Source of the DNA: Anopheles merus
Taxonomy: Eukaryota > Arthropoda > Insecta > Diptera > Culicidae
DNA: 64,000 nt
NCBI RefSeq assembly: GCF_017562075.2
Contig: NC_054083.1
Span: forward strand, 3,199,773-3,263,772
Reading direction: 5' to 3'
Shown: positions 1-10,197 of the stretch, in pieces
Layout: each line of letters opens with the position of its first letter
How positions within the stretch are numbered: the first letter of the stretch is position 1
Program-made: the position numbers and the translations under genes
Notes under the pieces: model-generated
The model's input: only the letters and a program-made list of their open reading frames with translations
Told to the model about the DNA's origin: nothing
Database searches by the model: none

Positions 1-985
1 AATAACCGCAGTTTGAGACAGAACTTTCTCAGAAGTTTGTCTCAGTGCTGCATCGCTGTTTGTTTGAGTGTTTGCCGTGTGATCGTCAGTGCTGTGTGTG
101 TGTGTCACCGGAGCATTTTGCGCAGCTGGCTTGGTTGCAGTGGAAAATGCACCGATTTTATGTGTGGAACACGCGGGAACATTTTGCGCAGCTGGCGTCG
201 GTGTAGTGGAAAATGTGCCGGTGTTTTGTGTATTACACGCAGGAGCATTTGGCGCAGCTGGCTTCGTTGCAGTGGCAAATGTGCTGGTGTAGTGCGGTGT
301 GTATCAGTGTGTGGTGTGCTGAACTACAGTGCTTACACTTGTGTTGCGACGAGCAATCACGCGTCTGGTGATTGTCGTGCAAGGAATTTAGGCAGAGCTT
401 GAGTGTATTTGCGTTCTGATATCGTTCAGCCGAATTCATGAGCATGAATTGCGGGCATTTCGCTACAGAGTGTTGCGAATAGCATATAGGGCATGTGCGT
501 GTGTGTGCGTAAGTCGTAGCCGGAGAATTAGCTTCGCGTAAAGGTTTAGCTTTTTATGCTGGTAGGACATTTGGTTTTCGCTAGGTGTTGCCACAGTATT
601 GTTTACACGAGTGTAACCACAAGCTAACCCGGGAAGCGCGATGGTGGGATGTTTTGTCCCTGCAAAAGAAATTATGCTTGCGCTTTCATTTCGCGGCAGA
701 CGCATTTTGTTTGATTTTAACACGGCTTCTATGCGTATCAAACGGTCATCGTAATCATCGCGTATAACGGCATTATGCGCAATTTCGTCGTGTGTGACTG
801 CTGCGTCTTCTAATTTGCATTGCACAGTTTCCAACTCGATGGAAAGCTGTTCGATTTTTGCAGAGAGAGTCGATCTGCATTGCATCCCGTTCTGGGTAAA
901 AGTTTATGAGAAACTTTTCGTAATCCGGTAACATCGCTTGCAACGCTGTCCTTCTGGACGATAGGATGCGTTGTTGGGTTGCCAT
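1..985 (-). pseudogene. BEL/Pao gag remnant, internally deleted and frameshifted
   Basis: Seen on the minus strand. An N-terminal gag start at 985 (MATQQRILSSRRTALQAM) breaks by frameshift into a stretch at 885-690 with a coiled-coil-like heptad pattern. A CCHC-rich segment follows at about 445-300 (CLNSLHDNHQTRDC, then CKHCSSAHHTLIH), which is the BEL/Pao gag zinc-knuckle signature. The middle of gag, normally the DUF1759 region, is absent, so the coiled coil nearly abuts the knuckles. A Thr/Ala/Pro-rich repeat linker lies beyond them at 290-110. The primer-binding-site-like sequence and LTR at 1131-1665 fit the 5' end of the same minus-strand element. Protease and pol would lie left of the window. 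A dead copy. Confidence 0.75.
110..290 (-). repeat. 66-bp tandem repeat in gag linker (about 2.7 units)
   Basis: Units begin at 110, 176 and 242 and each contains GCGCAGCTGGC and GTGGAAAATG. The period is 66 bp, or 22 codons, so it preserves frame. On the minus strand the units read as Thr/Ala/Pro-rich peptides with a repeated KPAAQNAP-like core, next to the zinc knuckles. Confidence 0.8.
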
Positions 986-1130
986 AGTTCGGTTTTTGGG
1001 ATGACGCTAAATTTCGCGAACACAGTGAGCTCGGTCGACGGTGTTGCGACTAAAGCAAAGTTACACGCACAATAATCACAAATATCGCGAGAATCCGTAA
1101 AATTATTTCAACCAGAATCCGTCGTTATCC

Positions 1131-1145
1131 TGGTCACGGCACCAA
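1131..1145 (-). other. primer-binding-site-like sequence of BEL/Pao element
   Basis: The minus-strand sequence TGGTGCCGTGACCAGG adjoins the LTR. The identical motif sits in the same place in the complete element at 22544-22560, which supports the assignment. Confidence 0.75.
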
Positions 1146-1665
1146 TGTTCATTCTTACGATTTCGGATTGTGTTTTCTTTCGTGTTTCGGTGTAACTTTT
1201 CTAGCGTTTTATAATTACCGGGTGTTGTTCCTTGTATTGCACAATTAGAAGAGAGAGTTTATTTCAAGCTATTCACTTATACTTATAAACTAATCGATCG
1301 TGCCCGAACGCTCCGAACTCAACGAATGGTCTTCGTGTTTCGTTAAACACGAATCAACTGGCAGGGCTTCCGTGCCTAAGCCTGAACAGCGAGTATGGGC
1401 TTCGAGCGACGAAATCCGTTCGCCGCGGTTGTCAGAAGGCGCTCACTTGGCGCTCAGTTTTAAAATAACGTACCATTGAGAGACCGTAAGAAGCGCGTGA
1501 AAAAATGAGTTCTACCTGCCGGGGTCGAACGTTCCCGTTTGTATGGGGAGAAATCCGCGAGGTTTTGCGCTGCGGATTTGGAACGAATGTTGTTTTCGAT
1601 GTAACGTATTGCTTTAAATTTTGGTTTAAATGATTGAAGTGAATTGAACTTAGAGGTATGTAACA
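1146..1665 (-). repeat. putative LTR of the BEL/Pao remnant
   Basis: It starts TGTTCATTC immediately beside the primer-binding-site-like sequence and can be read to TGTAACA at 1665, giving TGTT...AACA ends and 520 bp. The right end is inferred from where the direct repeat at 1666 begins. No second LTR is in the window, so the far boundary is uncertain. Confidence 0.55.
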
Positions 1666-1815
1666 TTTTGAAAATGTTTTGTGATCTATTTCCAATAAAA
1701 AAAGCTTTCATCAGTTTTCAAAATTATGTACATTATACAAAAACACAAAATATATCTGATATAAGTATATATACAAATATCTATAATAGTATTGTTATAT
1801 ACATTTATTATAGAT
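1666..1815 (+). repeat. direct repeat, left copy
   Basis: This ~150 bp AT-rich sequence begins TTTTGAAAATGTTTTG and contains CAATAAAAAAAG and ACAAAAACACAAAATATATC. It recurs in the same orientation at 3832-3985 with scattered mismatches. The two copies flank a pol fragment, as degenerate LTRs or a target duplication would. Confidence 0.8.
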
Positions 1816-1824
1816 ATAAAGAAA

Positions 1825-3790
1825 ATGGTATTTACCCATATTTCCGGTGTTCAATCTTAACAATCCCAATAAGTTAAGGATCGTATGGGATGCCTCAGCG
1901 AAGTTTAAAGATGTTTCTGTGGACTCGGTGCTTTTAACTGGACCTGACCTTCTATCCCCATTGCCTAACATTTTATTTAGGTTTCGAGAATATAAAATTG
2001 CCGTAGCTGCAGATATAAGCGAAATGTACCATCAAGTCTGCATAAATAGTACAGATCAGCAAAGCCAACTATTTCTATGGCACTGGAGTCCAGATGAAGA
2101 ATCTCAAAAGTTCATTATGCGACGGATGACATTTGGTCATGGACTAGGAGAACCTAGTTGTGCGCAGTATATGAAAAATACGAACGCAGAAAGATTCAGT
2201 GATCAATTCCCACTCGCGGTAAAATGCATCAAAGAAAAACATTACTTAGACGATTTCTTGACTAGTGTGGAAACGGATAGTGAAGCTGTACAACTCACTA
2301 CACTAGTAGAATATATCCATATGAAGGGTTGATTTCCACTTCACAACTGGATGTCAAATTCTAAGGAGGTTTTAGACATCGTAGAAAGCAGCACCTGTGA
2401 AAGTAAAGATCTCAGCCTAGAAACCACTGCAGCGTCACATAAAATCTTAGGAATGTGGTGGAGTCCCTCTACAGACACTTTCCAATTCAAGGTTCCCGAA
2501 GCATTTAAAGCCTTTCTAAAAGAAAAAATAGTACCAACCAAAAGGCAGATACTTAGTGTTATGATGTCACTGTACAATCTACTCGGACTAATTGCTGGTT
2601 ATTTGTTTTACCTTAAAGTAATTTTGCAAGAAATTTGGCGAGCAAAAGTAGAATGGGACGAGACGATATTAACGATCTATATTAAAGGTAAAAGCCCTTC
2701 AACTACACATATTTGTAGATGCTGGTCATGATGGCTACACCGCAGTAGCATACTTCCGATACGAGTAAGACGAAGTAATCGAAGTATCTCTAGTAGGGGC
2801 AAAGACTAGAGAGACGCCCTTAGAATACGTATTATTCCTTAGAAGCCGTATTATTCCATCGCGTATTATAGCCGTATTATTCCGACCCGTATTATTCCAT
2901 CGCGTTCTAAATACGGGTTACTTTTGGATTCTTCTTTGCTAATATTGCAGTTCCATCACCAGACTTTTGAAATGTTCGATACTCTTCTAAGGGCGTAAGG
3001 AACCAATGATGGGGAATCTACCAAGTACTCGTCTGTCCCCGTTTGCGAGACCGTTTACATACACTGGGGTAGACTATTTTGGTCCTTTCAACGTCACCAA
3101 CGGTAGAAAGACGGAAAAACGATGGGGAGTTTTATTTACCTGTCTTACGATACGTGCGGTTCACATCGAGGTAGCACATTCCTTATCTATGAGCTCGTGC
3201 ATATGAGCCTTTCAAAACTTTATTACCCGTCGCGGCATTCCCAATGTAATTCTCTCGGATAAAGGTACTAACTTTGTAGGAGCGGAACGAAAATTGCTCT
3301 ACAAAAGATTAATCAGGATGAGCTTATAGACGTGATAAACATATTAACTGGTCTTTTAATCCTCCAGGTACGCCACACTTCGGAGGAGCCTGAGAGTGGC
3401 TAATTTAGTCCGTAAAGAAAACGCTTTACGAAATTCGTTTTCCTCGAAATCCCCACCGATAAAATCTTTCGCAACTGGTTGATGGAAGTCGAGAACGTAA
3501 TCGATTCCCGTCCTTTTACAGAGGTACCGATTGATAGGGAGGAGGATGCGCCTATTACTCCTAACCATTTTTCAATAGGCAGTTCAGCGGGCGTTAAGCC
3601 CTGCACTGCATTTAATGATGCAGCAATCGCGCTTAAAAACACGTGGGAAACGCGGGTGTCACAATAATACGCGGATATGTTTTGGCACAAATGGATCAAA
3701 TCATACCTGCCGACGTTAACAAAGCGCAGTAAATGGTTAACAAGAAGCAATCCTTTAAAGGTACACGATTTAGTGCTAGTTATTGATGAA
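1825..3790 (+). pseudogene. BEL/Pao pol remnant: RT, RNase H, integrase pieces
   Basis: Plus-strand pieces in collinear order. RT is at 1830-2332, with NKLRIVWDASAKF, AVAADISEMYHQV and HYLDDFL; the usual YVDD is here YLDD. The RT tail and connection are at 2351-2690 (ILGMWWSPSTDTFQF, PTKRQILSVMMSLYN). The RNase H start is at about 2695-2800 (VDAGHDGYTAVAYF). The integrase core is at 3006-3206 (YTGVDYFGPFNV, TIRAVHIEVAHSLS). The integrase C-terminal part is at 3400-3667 (VIDSRPFTEV, APITPNHFSIG). Stops and frameshifts separate the pieces, and most of RNase H and the integrase zinc domain are missing. No gag is seen. Non-functional. Confidence 0.85.
2824..2912. repeat. short imperfect repeats of CGTATTATTCC
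   Basis: CGTATTATTCC or close variants occur about five times, alternating with ATCGCG spacers, inside the dead pol where RNase H sequence would be expected. Probably a small insertion or an expanded short repeat. Confidence 0.65.
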
Positions 3791-3831
3791 AATTGACCAC
3801 GGGGCAGTTGGCCAAACGAACAAATAGTTTT

Positions 3832-3985
3832 TGAAAATGTTTTGAGAATCTATTTTCAATAAAAAAAGTTTTCATCAGTTTTCAAAATTAAATACATTAA
3901 ACAAAAACACAAAATATATCTGAATATAATTATATATACAAATATCTATAATAATATTGTTGTTACATTGTTATTATGTATATAT
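3832..3985 (+). repeat. direct repeat, right copy
   Basis: Matches 1666-1815 (TTTTGAAAATGTTTTGAG, then CAATAAAAAAAG). Its right side runs into the 3' tail of the RTE copy at 3989. Confidence 0.8.
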
Positions 3986-3988
3986 ATA

Positions 3989-6180
3989 CTTACTTACTTA
4001 TCCGGCACTACAACCGCTTTGCGGTCTTGGCCTGCCTCAGGAGTGTCCGAAACCGCTCACGGTCTCGCGCCTTCGTCTGCCAGTCCGTTATCCCGGCCTT
4101 AATGGCGGACGCTTCCACGCCATCTTGCCACCTCAATTTGGGCCTACCACGCCTCCTCTGTCCTTGTGAACGGCCTAAAAAGACTTTACGGGCTGGGTCG
4201 TCCGTTTCCATGCGTATAACATGGCCAGCCCACCGGAGCCTGGCGAGCTTTATACGCTGTACGACAGTGAGGTCGCCGCACATCTCGTATAGCTCGTCAT
4301 TATAGCGGCTCCTCCATTGTCCTTCCACACATACGGGGCCAAGTATCCTTCTGAGCATCTTCCTCTCGAACGCGGCTAAGAGGGTTTCGTCAGATTTGGA
4401 CAGTGTCCATGTCTCAGAGGCGTATGTGAGTACTGGTACTATATAGGTACTATGTAGTCCCAGCTTCGTCCGTCGCGACAGGTTCTTTGAGGTGAACTGA
4501 TTTTTCAGGCTGTAGAATGACCGGTTGGCAGCCAGCATCCTTGCGCGCAACTCAGCTTCCATGCTGTTGTCGTTGCTGACCTTTGATCCAAGATAGGTGA
4601 ATTGTGGGACGACTTCAAAAGTGCGTTCACCTATCTGCACGTCACGCCTACGTAGATTCTGATTATTTGTTGGTGGGCCCGCTGATGTTGCCACCATCAG
4701 TTTGGTCTTTGCCTCGTTTATCTGCAATCCGAGGCTCTCTGCCGCCTGCTCGATCCCTTGGTAGGCTTCTGCTAAATAGGAGAGCCGCAGACCAATGATG
4801 TCTATATCATCAGCGTATGCCAGGATCTGGGTTGACTTATAGAAGATGGTTCCCGTAGTCTCCACCCTCGAGTCACGGATGGCTCTCTCTAGCGCCAGGT
4901 TGAATAAGAGACAAGCAAGCCCGTCCCCCTGGCGCAGACCTTTGGTGGTAGCAAAAGGTCCTGAGAGTTTTCCATCCACCCTCACCTGGCATGTGACGTT
5001 GGTCATAGTCATTCTAACTAGCCTTATCAGTTTGGCCGGGATTCCAAAAGAGCTCATAGCGTCATACAGTTTTACCCTGGCTATGCTATCATATGCGGCT
5101 TTGAAGTCAATGAAGAGATGGTATGTGTCGTGTCTGTATTCAGCCATCTTCTCCAAGATCTGCCGCATGGTGAAGATCTGATCAGTGGTTGATTTTCCGT
5201 TTCGGAATCCTCTTTGATAGTTTCCGACTATCTCTTCGACGTGCGGGACAAGGCGATCCTGAAGGATCAGGGAGAATATTTTATAGGCGGTATTCAACAC
5301 CGTAATACCCCTGTAGTTGTTGCAGTCCAACCTATCTCCCTTCTTGTATATGGGGTAGATGATGCCGAGATTCCAATCACAATCCAATTCATCAATTCGC
5401 TATCCCACACCTCAGTAACGATTTGATGAATCTCGTTTTCTAGTCGTGCACCTCCATTCTTGACCAGTTCAGCTGCAATTCCGTCGGTTCCGGGTGCCTT
5501 GTTATTTTTCAGCCGACGGATAGCCTTTCGTGTTTCTTCTATGCTAGGTGGCAGTAGCATGTCACCATCTGCTAGTGGCGCTTCTAGCTGTTCGCTAAAC
5601 TGGTCATTGAGTAGTTCATCAAAGTACTGAGCCCACCGCGAGAGGACCTCTGGCTGGTTACTGACCAGATCTCCATCCTTGTTGCGACAACAGGTTACCT
5701 TAGGTACAACGTTGTTTCGGTGACCTGCTATCGCTTGGTAAAACTTTCGTGTCGGTCCGTACGCCTCTCTGGTTTGCTCGAGTTCCCGCATGTTTTGCTC
5801 TTGCAAAGCATGCTTCTTGGAGCGGTGAACTCGTTTCTCTTCGCGTCTGAGCCGTGAATATTCCTCTGCGCATGCCCGCGTTCTATGCCGTTGCTGCATT
5901 GCTCGGTATGCAGTATTCTTACGTTCGGTCACTTGTCTGCATTCATCGTCGAACCAGCCAGATTTGGTGTTGCCACGACGTGGTGGGAGTATATTTCTTG
6001 CACAGTTTATTATTTTTGTTTTTAGAGCGTTCCACCTCTCGCTCGTAGTTTCATATCTGTTTTCTGGTAGTAGAGACTCGTCTAAAGCGGCTTTGAATTC
6101 CTGTTGGACAGTAATGTCCCTTAGAGAGTCCGTGTTGAGCCAAAACAGCCTTGACAGCCAGACAACAGCCACGACACGAA
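3989..6180 (-). mobile_element. RTE-type non-LTR retrotransposon, 5'-truncated
   Basis: The minus-strand reverse transcriptase lies in two frames. 6208-5294 holds the linker and RT start (NNKAPGTDGIAAELVKNGG); 5387-4008 holds the RT palm and C-terminal domain (FIDFKAAYDSI, GLRQGDGLACLLFNL, LAYADDIDIIG, RLRWAGHVIRM). A one- or two-base indel near 5385 separates them. The endonuclease domain is missing, as expected of 5' truncation during target-primed reverse transcription. The 3' end is a tandem TAAG tail (ACTTACTTACTTA on plus), typical of RTE elements. Two further copies with the same 3' end lie at 59691 and 61174 on the plus strand. Confidence 0.85.
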
Positions 6181-6257
6181 TCAAAAGAGACGAAGGCAGT
6201 AGCGACAAAATAAGCGAAGGAGAGAGACACGGATTTTTTTTAATCGCACGACCAGTA

Positions 6258-6621
6258 CAGGCGGTCCCCGAGATACACGGTTAATGGGGACCGAAAACGG
6301 CTGCAAAATACCGCGTATCTCGAATTTCCGCGTAAGTCGCATCTCGTGATTTCCCGCCAAAATATCACTAATTTGTGTGCAATTTTGCAAGTAGGGGGTT
6401 GTTTGAATCACCAAATTAATTATTTGATATGTTTCTTTTGAATTGAACAGTTTTAAACGATTTGAAATGGTATTTCACATTCGATTAATACGGAAATTAT
6501 TTGGTATTTCACAATGGATGTGTCTAAACAGTACAATTTGCTCAAAGAACTGTCAAATTTGGAAAACCGCGTATCTCCGAATCCGCGTATAAGAGGTACC
6601 GTGTATCTCGGGGACCGCCTG
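6258..6621. mobile_element. MITE, 364 bp, TA target site
   Basis: Terminal inverted repeats (TIRs) begin CAGGCGGTCCCCGAGATACA and match the reverse complement of the right end for about 24 bp. TA flanks both sides (6256-6257 and 6622-6623). No ORF. The sub-terminal ACCGCGTATCTCCGAATCC motif is shared with related copies at 29983, 33131 and 35170. Terminal CAG plus a TA duplication fits Tc1/mariner or pogo-type MITEs. Confidence 0.9.
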
Positions 6622-6810
6622 TACCCTTTAATTAAATAAAGAAAAAACTAAGCCGGATTAAGGCAAATAAAGCGAGATCAACGCAGTTTTCCTGTTCATT
6701 TAATTTTGAGTACTTCCATTAAAGAAGCCGAGTCGAAGCATTTTAAGCCGTTTTCTTTGCATATTTAAGTCAATTAAGTCGCTTTTTCCACACACACCAA
6801 ACACACAATT
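6622..6810. other. intergenic spacer
   Basis: AT-rich sequence between the MITE and the gypsy remnant. No feature recognised. Confidence 0.5.
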
Positions 6811-7453
6811 ACAAGAATGCAAAACGCCAGCAGAAGCAATGTTTGGAAGAAGATTAAGAACAAGTTTCGAACTGTTGCGCCCACGAGCAAAATCCCAGTA
6901 CAGATCATTCGATACAGAGCTAAGAGCATTTGCAATTAACGATCCAGTGTATGTAAAGGTGTACAAGCGGAATTCGTGGAGTTGGACTCCAGCAGTAATT
7001 ATCAAACGATGCGGAAACGTTATGTATTTAGTCAAAACCAATGCGCAATAAAGAGTATTAAGAAGCAATGCAAATCAGATGCGTAAAAGGGTCATAGCTG
7101 GTGCTCGTCAAGCAGTAGGCTCGTTGGCGAGTCGCATGCCATTAAACGTCCTGTTAGATACTTGGGGTCTATCCACATCATCGCCTGTACCATCATCATC
7201 TTCGTCACCTAAATCATCGTCTTCGTCACCTAAGTCATCTTCTTTGTCACCTAAGTCATCGTCTTCGTCATCTACATTCTCGCCTGCTTCTTGGCTGTCG
7301 ACACAGTCATCATCATCAACATCATCATCGATGCCGGAACAGACAGTAAAGATTCTTCATCAGCACCAGGACAACTTCATCCCTCCAGAGCAGAGTACAG
7401 CAGAACAGATACCGCCACCTCGCCGCTCCTCTAGGCCTAGAAGAGTTCCGTGA
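6811..7453 (+). pseudogene. Ty3/gypsy pol 3' end (integrase C-terminus)
   Basis: The read NASRSNVWKKI region gives, in another frame, EAMFGRRLRTSFELLRP at 6832-6890. This is the conserved segment after the integrase core of Ty3/gypsy elements. NDPVYVKVYKRNSW at about 6940-6980 is the chromodomain-like or SH3-like tail. The final ORF at 7079-7453 carries a Ser/Pro/Lys-rich repeat (SSPKSSSSSPKSS, from 7180-7290) and ends RRSSRPRRVP, a typical C-terminus. All upstream pol and gag are missing. A polypurine tract and LTR follow directly. Confidence 0.75.
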
Positions 7454-7479
7454 AGGTTTGACTCGTATCACCTATCCTA

Positions 7480-7489
7480 AAGGGGGAGA
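7480..7489 (+). other. polypurine tract of gypsy element
   Basis: AAGGGGGAGA immediately precedes the LTR, as required for plus-strand priming. Confidence 0.7.
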
Positions 7490-7764
7490 TGTCGCGGGCG
7501 CTAGCAGCACCGCACGACATTGGTACTCTGGGGGACAACTGTCAGACGTTTCGGTGTCAGCGATCGGGAGTCTGCAATCGTGCGCGAAAGCCGATCGTGC
7601 CTTCTTCGGGGTTCAGCAGCGAGGGAACATAGACGTGCCGCGGACAATGTTTTAGCGTGTTAGATTTAAGCAGTTTTTGTAATATATGTTTGTAAAAGTT
7701 CAAACGTTGTGTCCGGAGTTTTCAATCGGCCTCGGTCCTATATCACCCCAACCCGGACGTAACA
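7490..7764 (+). repeat. gypsy 3' LTR, 275 bp
   Basis: Starts TGTCGCGGGCGC after the polypurine tract and ends CCCGGACGTAACA, so it has TG...CA ends. No matching 5' LTR is in the window. A truncated or recombined element. Confidence 0.75.
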
Positions 7765-8048
7765 GAAAGAAAAATGTCCATCGATCACGAAAATGCCGCA
7801 AGTTGGTGAGTTGTGCGTAACGAAGCTTTCGACACCCCGGTACCAAAATCCATGCGATTTTTCTCTAACGGATTGATTAAATGGCGCCCGTTTAGATGAT
7901 CCGATAGAAGCACTTTTCAGGCTAAACGGATTGAGCGAGATACACCGTCGCGGCGACACGATACATGTTGCATACATACTACATTTCAAGAGCTTTTTTC
8001 GGATAGCAATGAGTTCAAATACACTTACGAATCCGTTGTTCATTTTTT
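7765..8048. other. spacer without recognisable gene
   Basis: No coding similarity or inverted repeat seen. Short ORFs only. Confidence 0.4.
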
Positions 8049-9910
8049 CAGCCTTCCGCCGCCAGCTGATTGGGTGTTGTTGGGATGGATTTTCGTTAAC
8101 CGCCTTTGACACGGTTCTGAAACTATATTTCAAATATTTTATGACATACACGATCACATTTCAATTTACTTTTTCACTTACTTTTCTCGTCCCTTCACTA
8201 ATCTGAATATTTACGCTTCCTTATTAATCTTCGTTACTCTTGCGGATTTGTATCTGCTCCGTACTCCTCGCTGGTTGGATTGCTTCTCCCGACGGTCTAC
8301 TCTGTCATTCAATGCACTTCTCTTGGCGTTCACCCGGTGAGACTTTCGTCTCAGGGGTGCTCAATCGCCAAGGGTGTCGAACGGTTTCGTCGCAACGGTT
8401 TGTGGTGTATGCGTTGATTCATATATGTGCATTGCGGTTGTGTATTGTTATTGGTGGGTGTTAGCATTTATTAATTTGTGTGTGACCTTGAGACGATGCG
8501 GGAGAAGCTGGTTTGGGATTTAAAGTGTTAATGTTATCGGTATATTGATGGTTTATTTTATTTCGTGCCGCTGCTGATGAGACCATTCGATGCCCGTGCT
8601 AATCGAGGGTGAAGAAGCCTATTTAAAATAAGCGTAGGAGAACGTCTAACACTAATCTAATATTTTTTAATTTGAACATGTTTGATGCTTCAACGACCTT
8701 CTGAGCATCATGTAGCAATGTATAGTGGCATTATCTTTTTTTTATGTGCCGAAATCTGTCTAAAGTTTTCGGGTCTCGACACACACACGCACACACACAG
8801 CGCGGAGAAAGTAACCGTCTACTCTACCATGCCGCGATCCCCCTCCACGCCCGGCGCTTTGAATGGGGATGCACTACAAGATAGCTGAACCAGCCTCCGA
8901 TTAGGTAGTCGTACTCGCTCGTGCGGTAGGGGGAGGGGCGGTCTGGTGGGAGAGTGCGTGCTTCCGTTCGCGCTTACGTGGGTGTGTGCTTGCGTGCGCG
9001 CTTTCGTACGTGCATTGATACAACCATTGGATTGTCACCACCATCTTTGCGATCGGTTCTGCTGTTGGGGGTGTTAAAAAGGCACACGATCGAAGCAAAC
9101 GTGCATGTGATATGTAGCACATTTCTTTCCAATTCAGCTAGCAGATGCAAGTGGAATCAAAACTTGAATTGAGCTCATAGAAAAGAGAGTTCTGGATTTG
9201 TTCATTACGGTGAGCGTATGGTGCTGCACCTGTCCGTCCAGAATCTGGCGGCTTGTTGGCTTGGAGTCGGTATCGTGACGCCGTGCGACCGGCAGTGCCT
9301 TGGAATGGGTTCGGATCGGTAAAACACATTTGGCGAAAGTGCTGCACACACACGCACACTTACACACTTGCGCAGGCAAAAGCTTAGGGTAACAAAGTTA
9401 TGCTTAATGCTTAACACGTTCAGTTCGATGGCAGGCCCCAGGGACTGCCAGTGAACTTTCCAGTATGCCGGTTTTACAATCAGCTTGCGTTCTAGATGCC
9501 GGCAGAACGGAATGTTGATGAAAATTAGCGCCGGGCTGAACGTGTTAATGCCAATTAAGGTTCTGCGCGTTGCACAGCAAAGCCTCCAACGTAAACTAGC
9601 GATTCCGTAGTCATTTTACATTACATGCAGCGTTTGAACTCATTGCGCTTTTTTGGTTTGATTTGAGAAAATTCAAATGCATTGCCGCAATGTTTGTTAA
9701 CGGCATTTTTAGGCGCCAAAGCAACTCATAAGCATTGTCCACACGCGAGAAAGAGATAGCGCTATGGAGGGAAAAAGCACGGACGACGGCTGACAGCGAT
9801 TGGCCGTCCAACGCACCAACACAACTAAACCTTCGACAGCGCGCTCAGGCGAGGGGTATGAGGCGGAGCCAGGGACGGGTAGCTCGACGAGCTGCTTGAC
9901 ACATTTGCCG
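8049..9910. repeat. unclassified interspersed repeat, copy 1 (with insertions)
   Basis: Begins CTTCCGCCGCCAGCTGATTG and ends GACACATTTGCCG. Segments 8049-8077, 8402-8737 and 9690-9910 match, inverted, the contiguous copy at 32284-32845. Copy 1 therefore carries about 320 bp (8078-8401) and about 950 bp (8738-9689) not present in copy 2. No coding capacity is evident. The CMC-like element begins two bases after its right end. Confidence 0.7.
8738..9689. other. 950-bp insertion relative to second repeat copy
   Basis: Present only in copy 1 of the flanking repeat. Contains a short CA repeat (8780-8802) and no long ORF. The end sequences AGTGGCAT and AACGGCAT are similar, but no clear inverted repeat was found, so the class is unknown. 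Confidence 0.45.
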
Positions 9911-9912
9911 TA

Positions 9913-10085
9913 CCCTACCAGCCAAAATCCCACGGAAAAGACGACGCGTCCCAACAACTGTCTATTATCTGACACATATCTTGTTATTAGACAAACTGTC
10001 CCAATAACTGCCTAATAAAAGTCTAACAAAAATTATTAGGCAATACGTCTAAATAATGTCCGAAACCGTCTAATACATACAAAGA
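9913..10085. promoter_or_regulatory. left terminal and sub-terminal repeat region
   Basis: After the 17-bp TIR, variants of TTATTAGAC, CTAATAAAAGTCTAAC and GTCTAATAC recur five or more times in both orientations. The same motif fills the right end. Confidence 0.65.
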
Positions 10086-10197
10086 CGCAAACAATCAAAA
10101 CCAAAAATCTCGGCTATTTTCAATTCGCTAGATTTGCCGCGTCTCTTTACTGTAGCGGTTTTGGATTAAAGTTTGTAGAAATAAACGTTCTTTGCAA

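Noticed and set aside
7190..7340. Host Ser-rich protein gene
   Set aside because: The Ser/Pro/Lys repeat is the tail of gypsy pol, directly followed by a polypurine tract and LTR.
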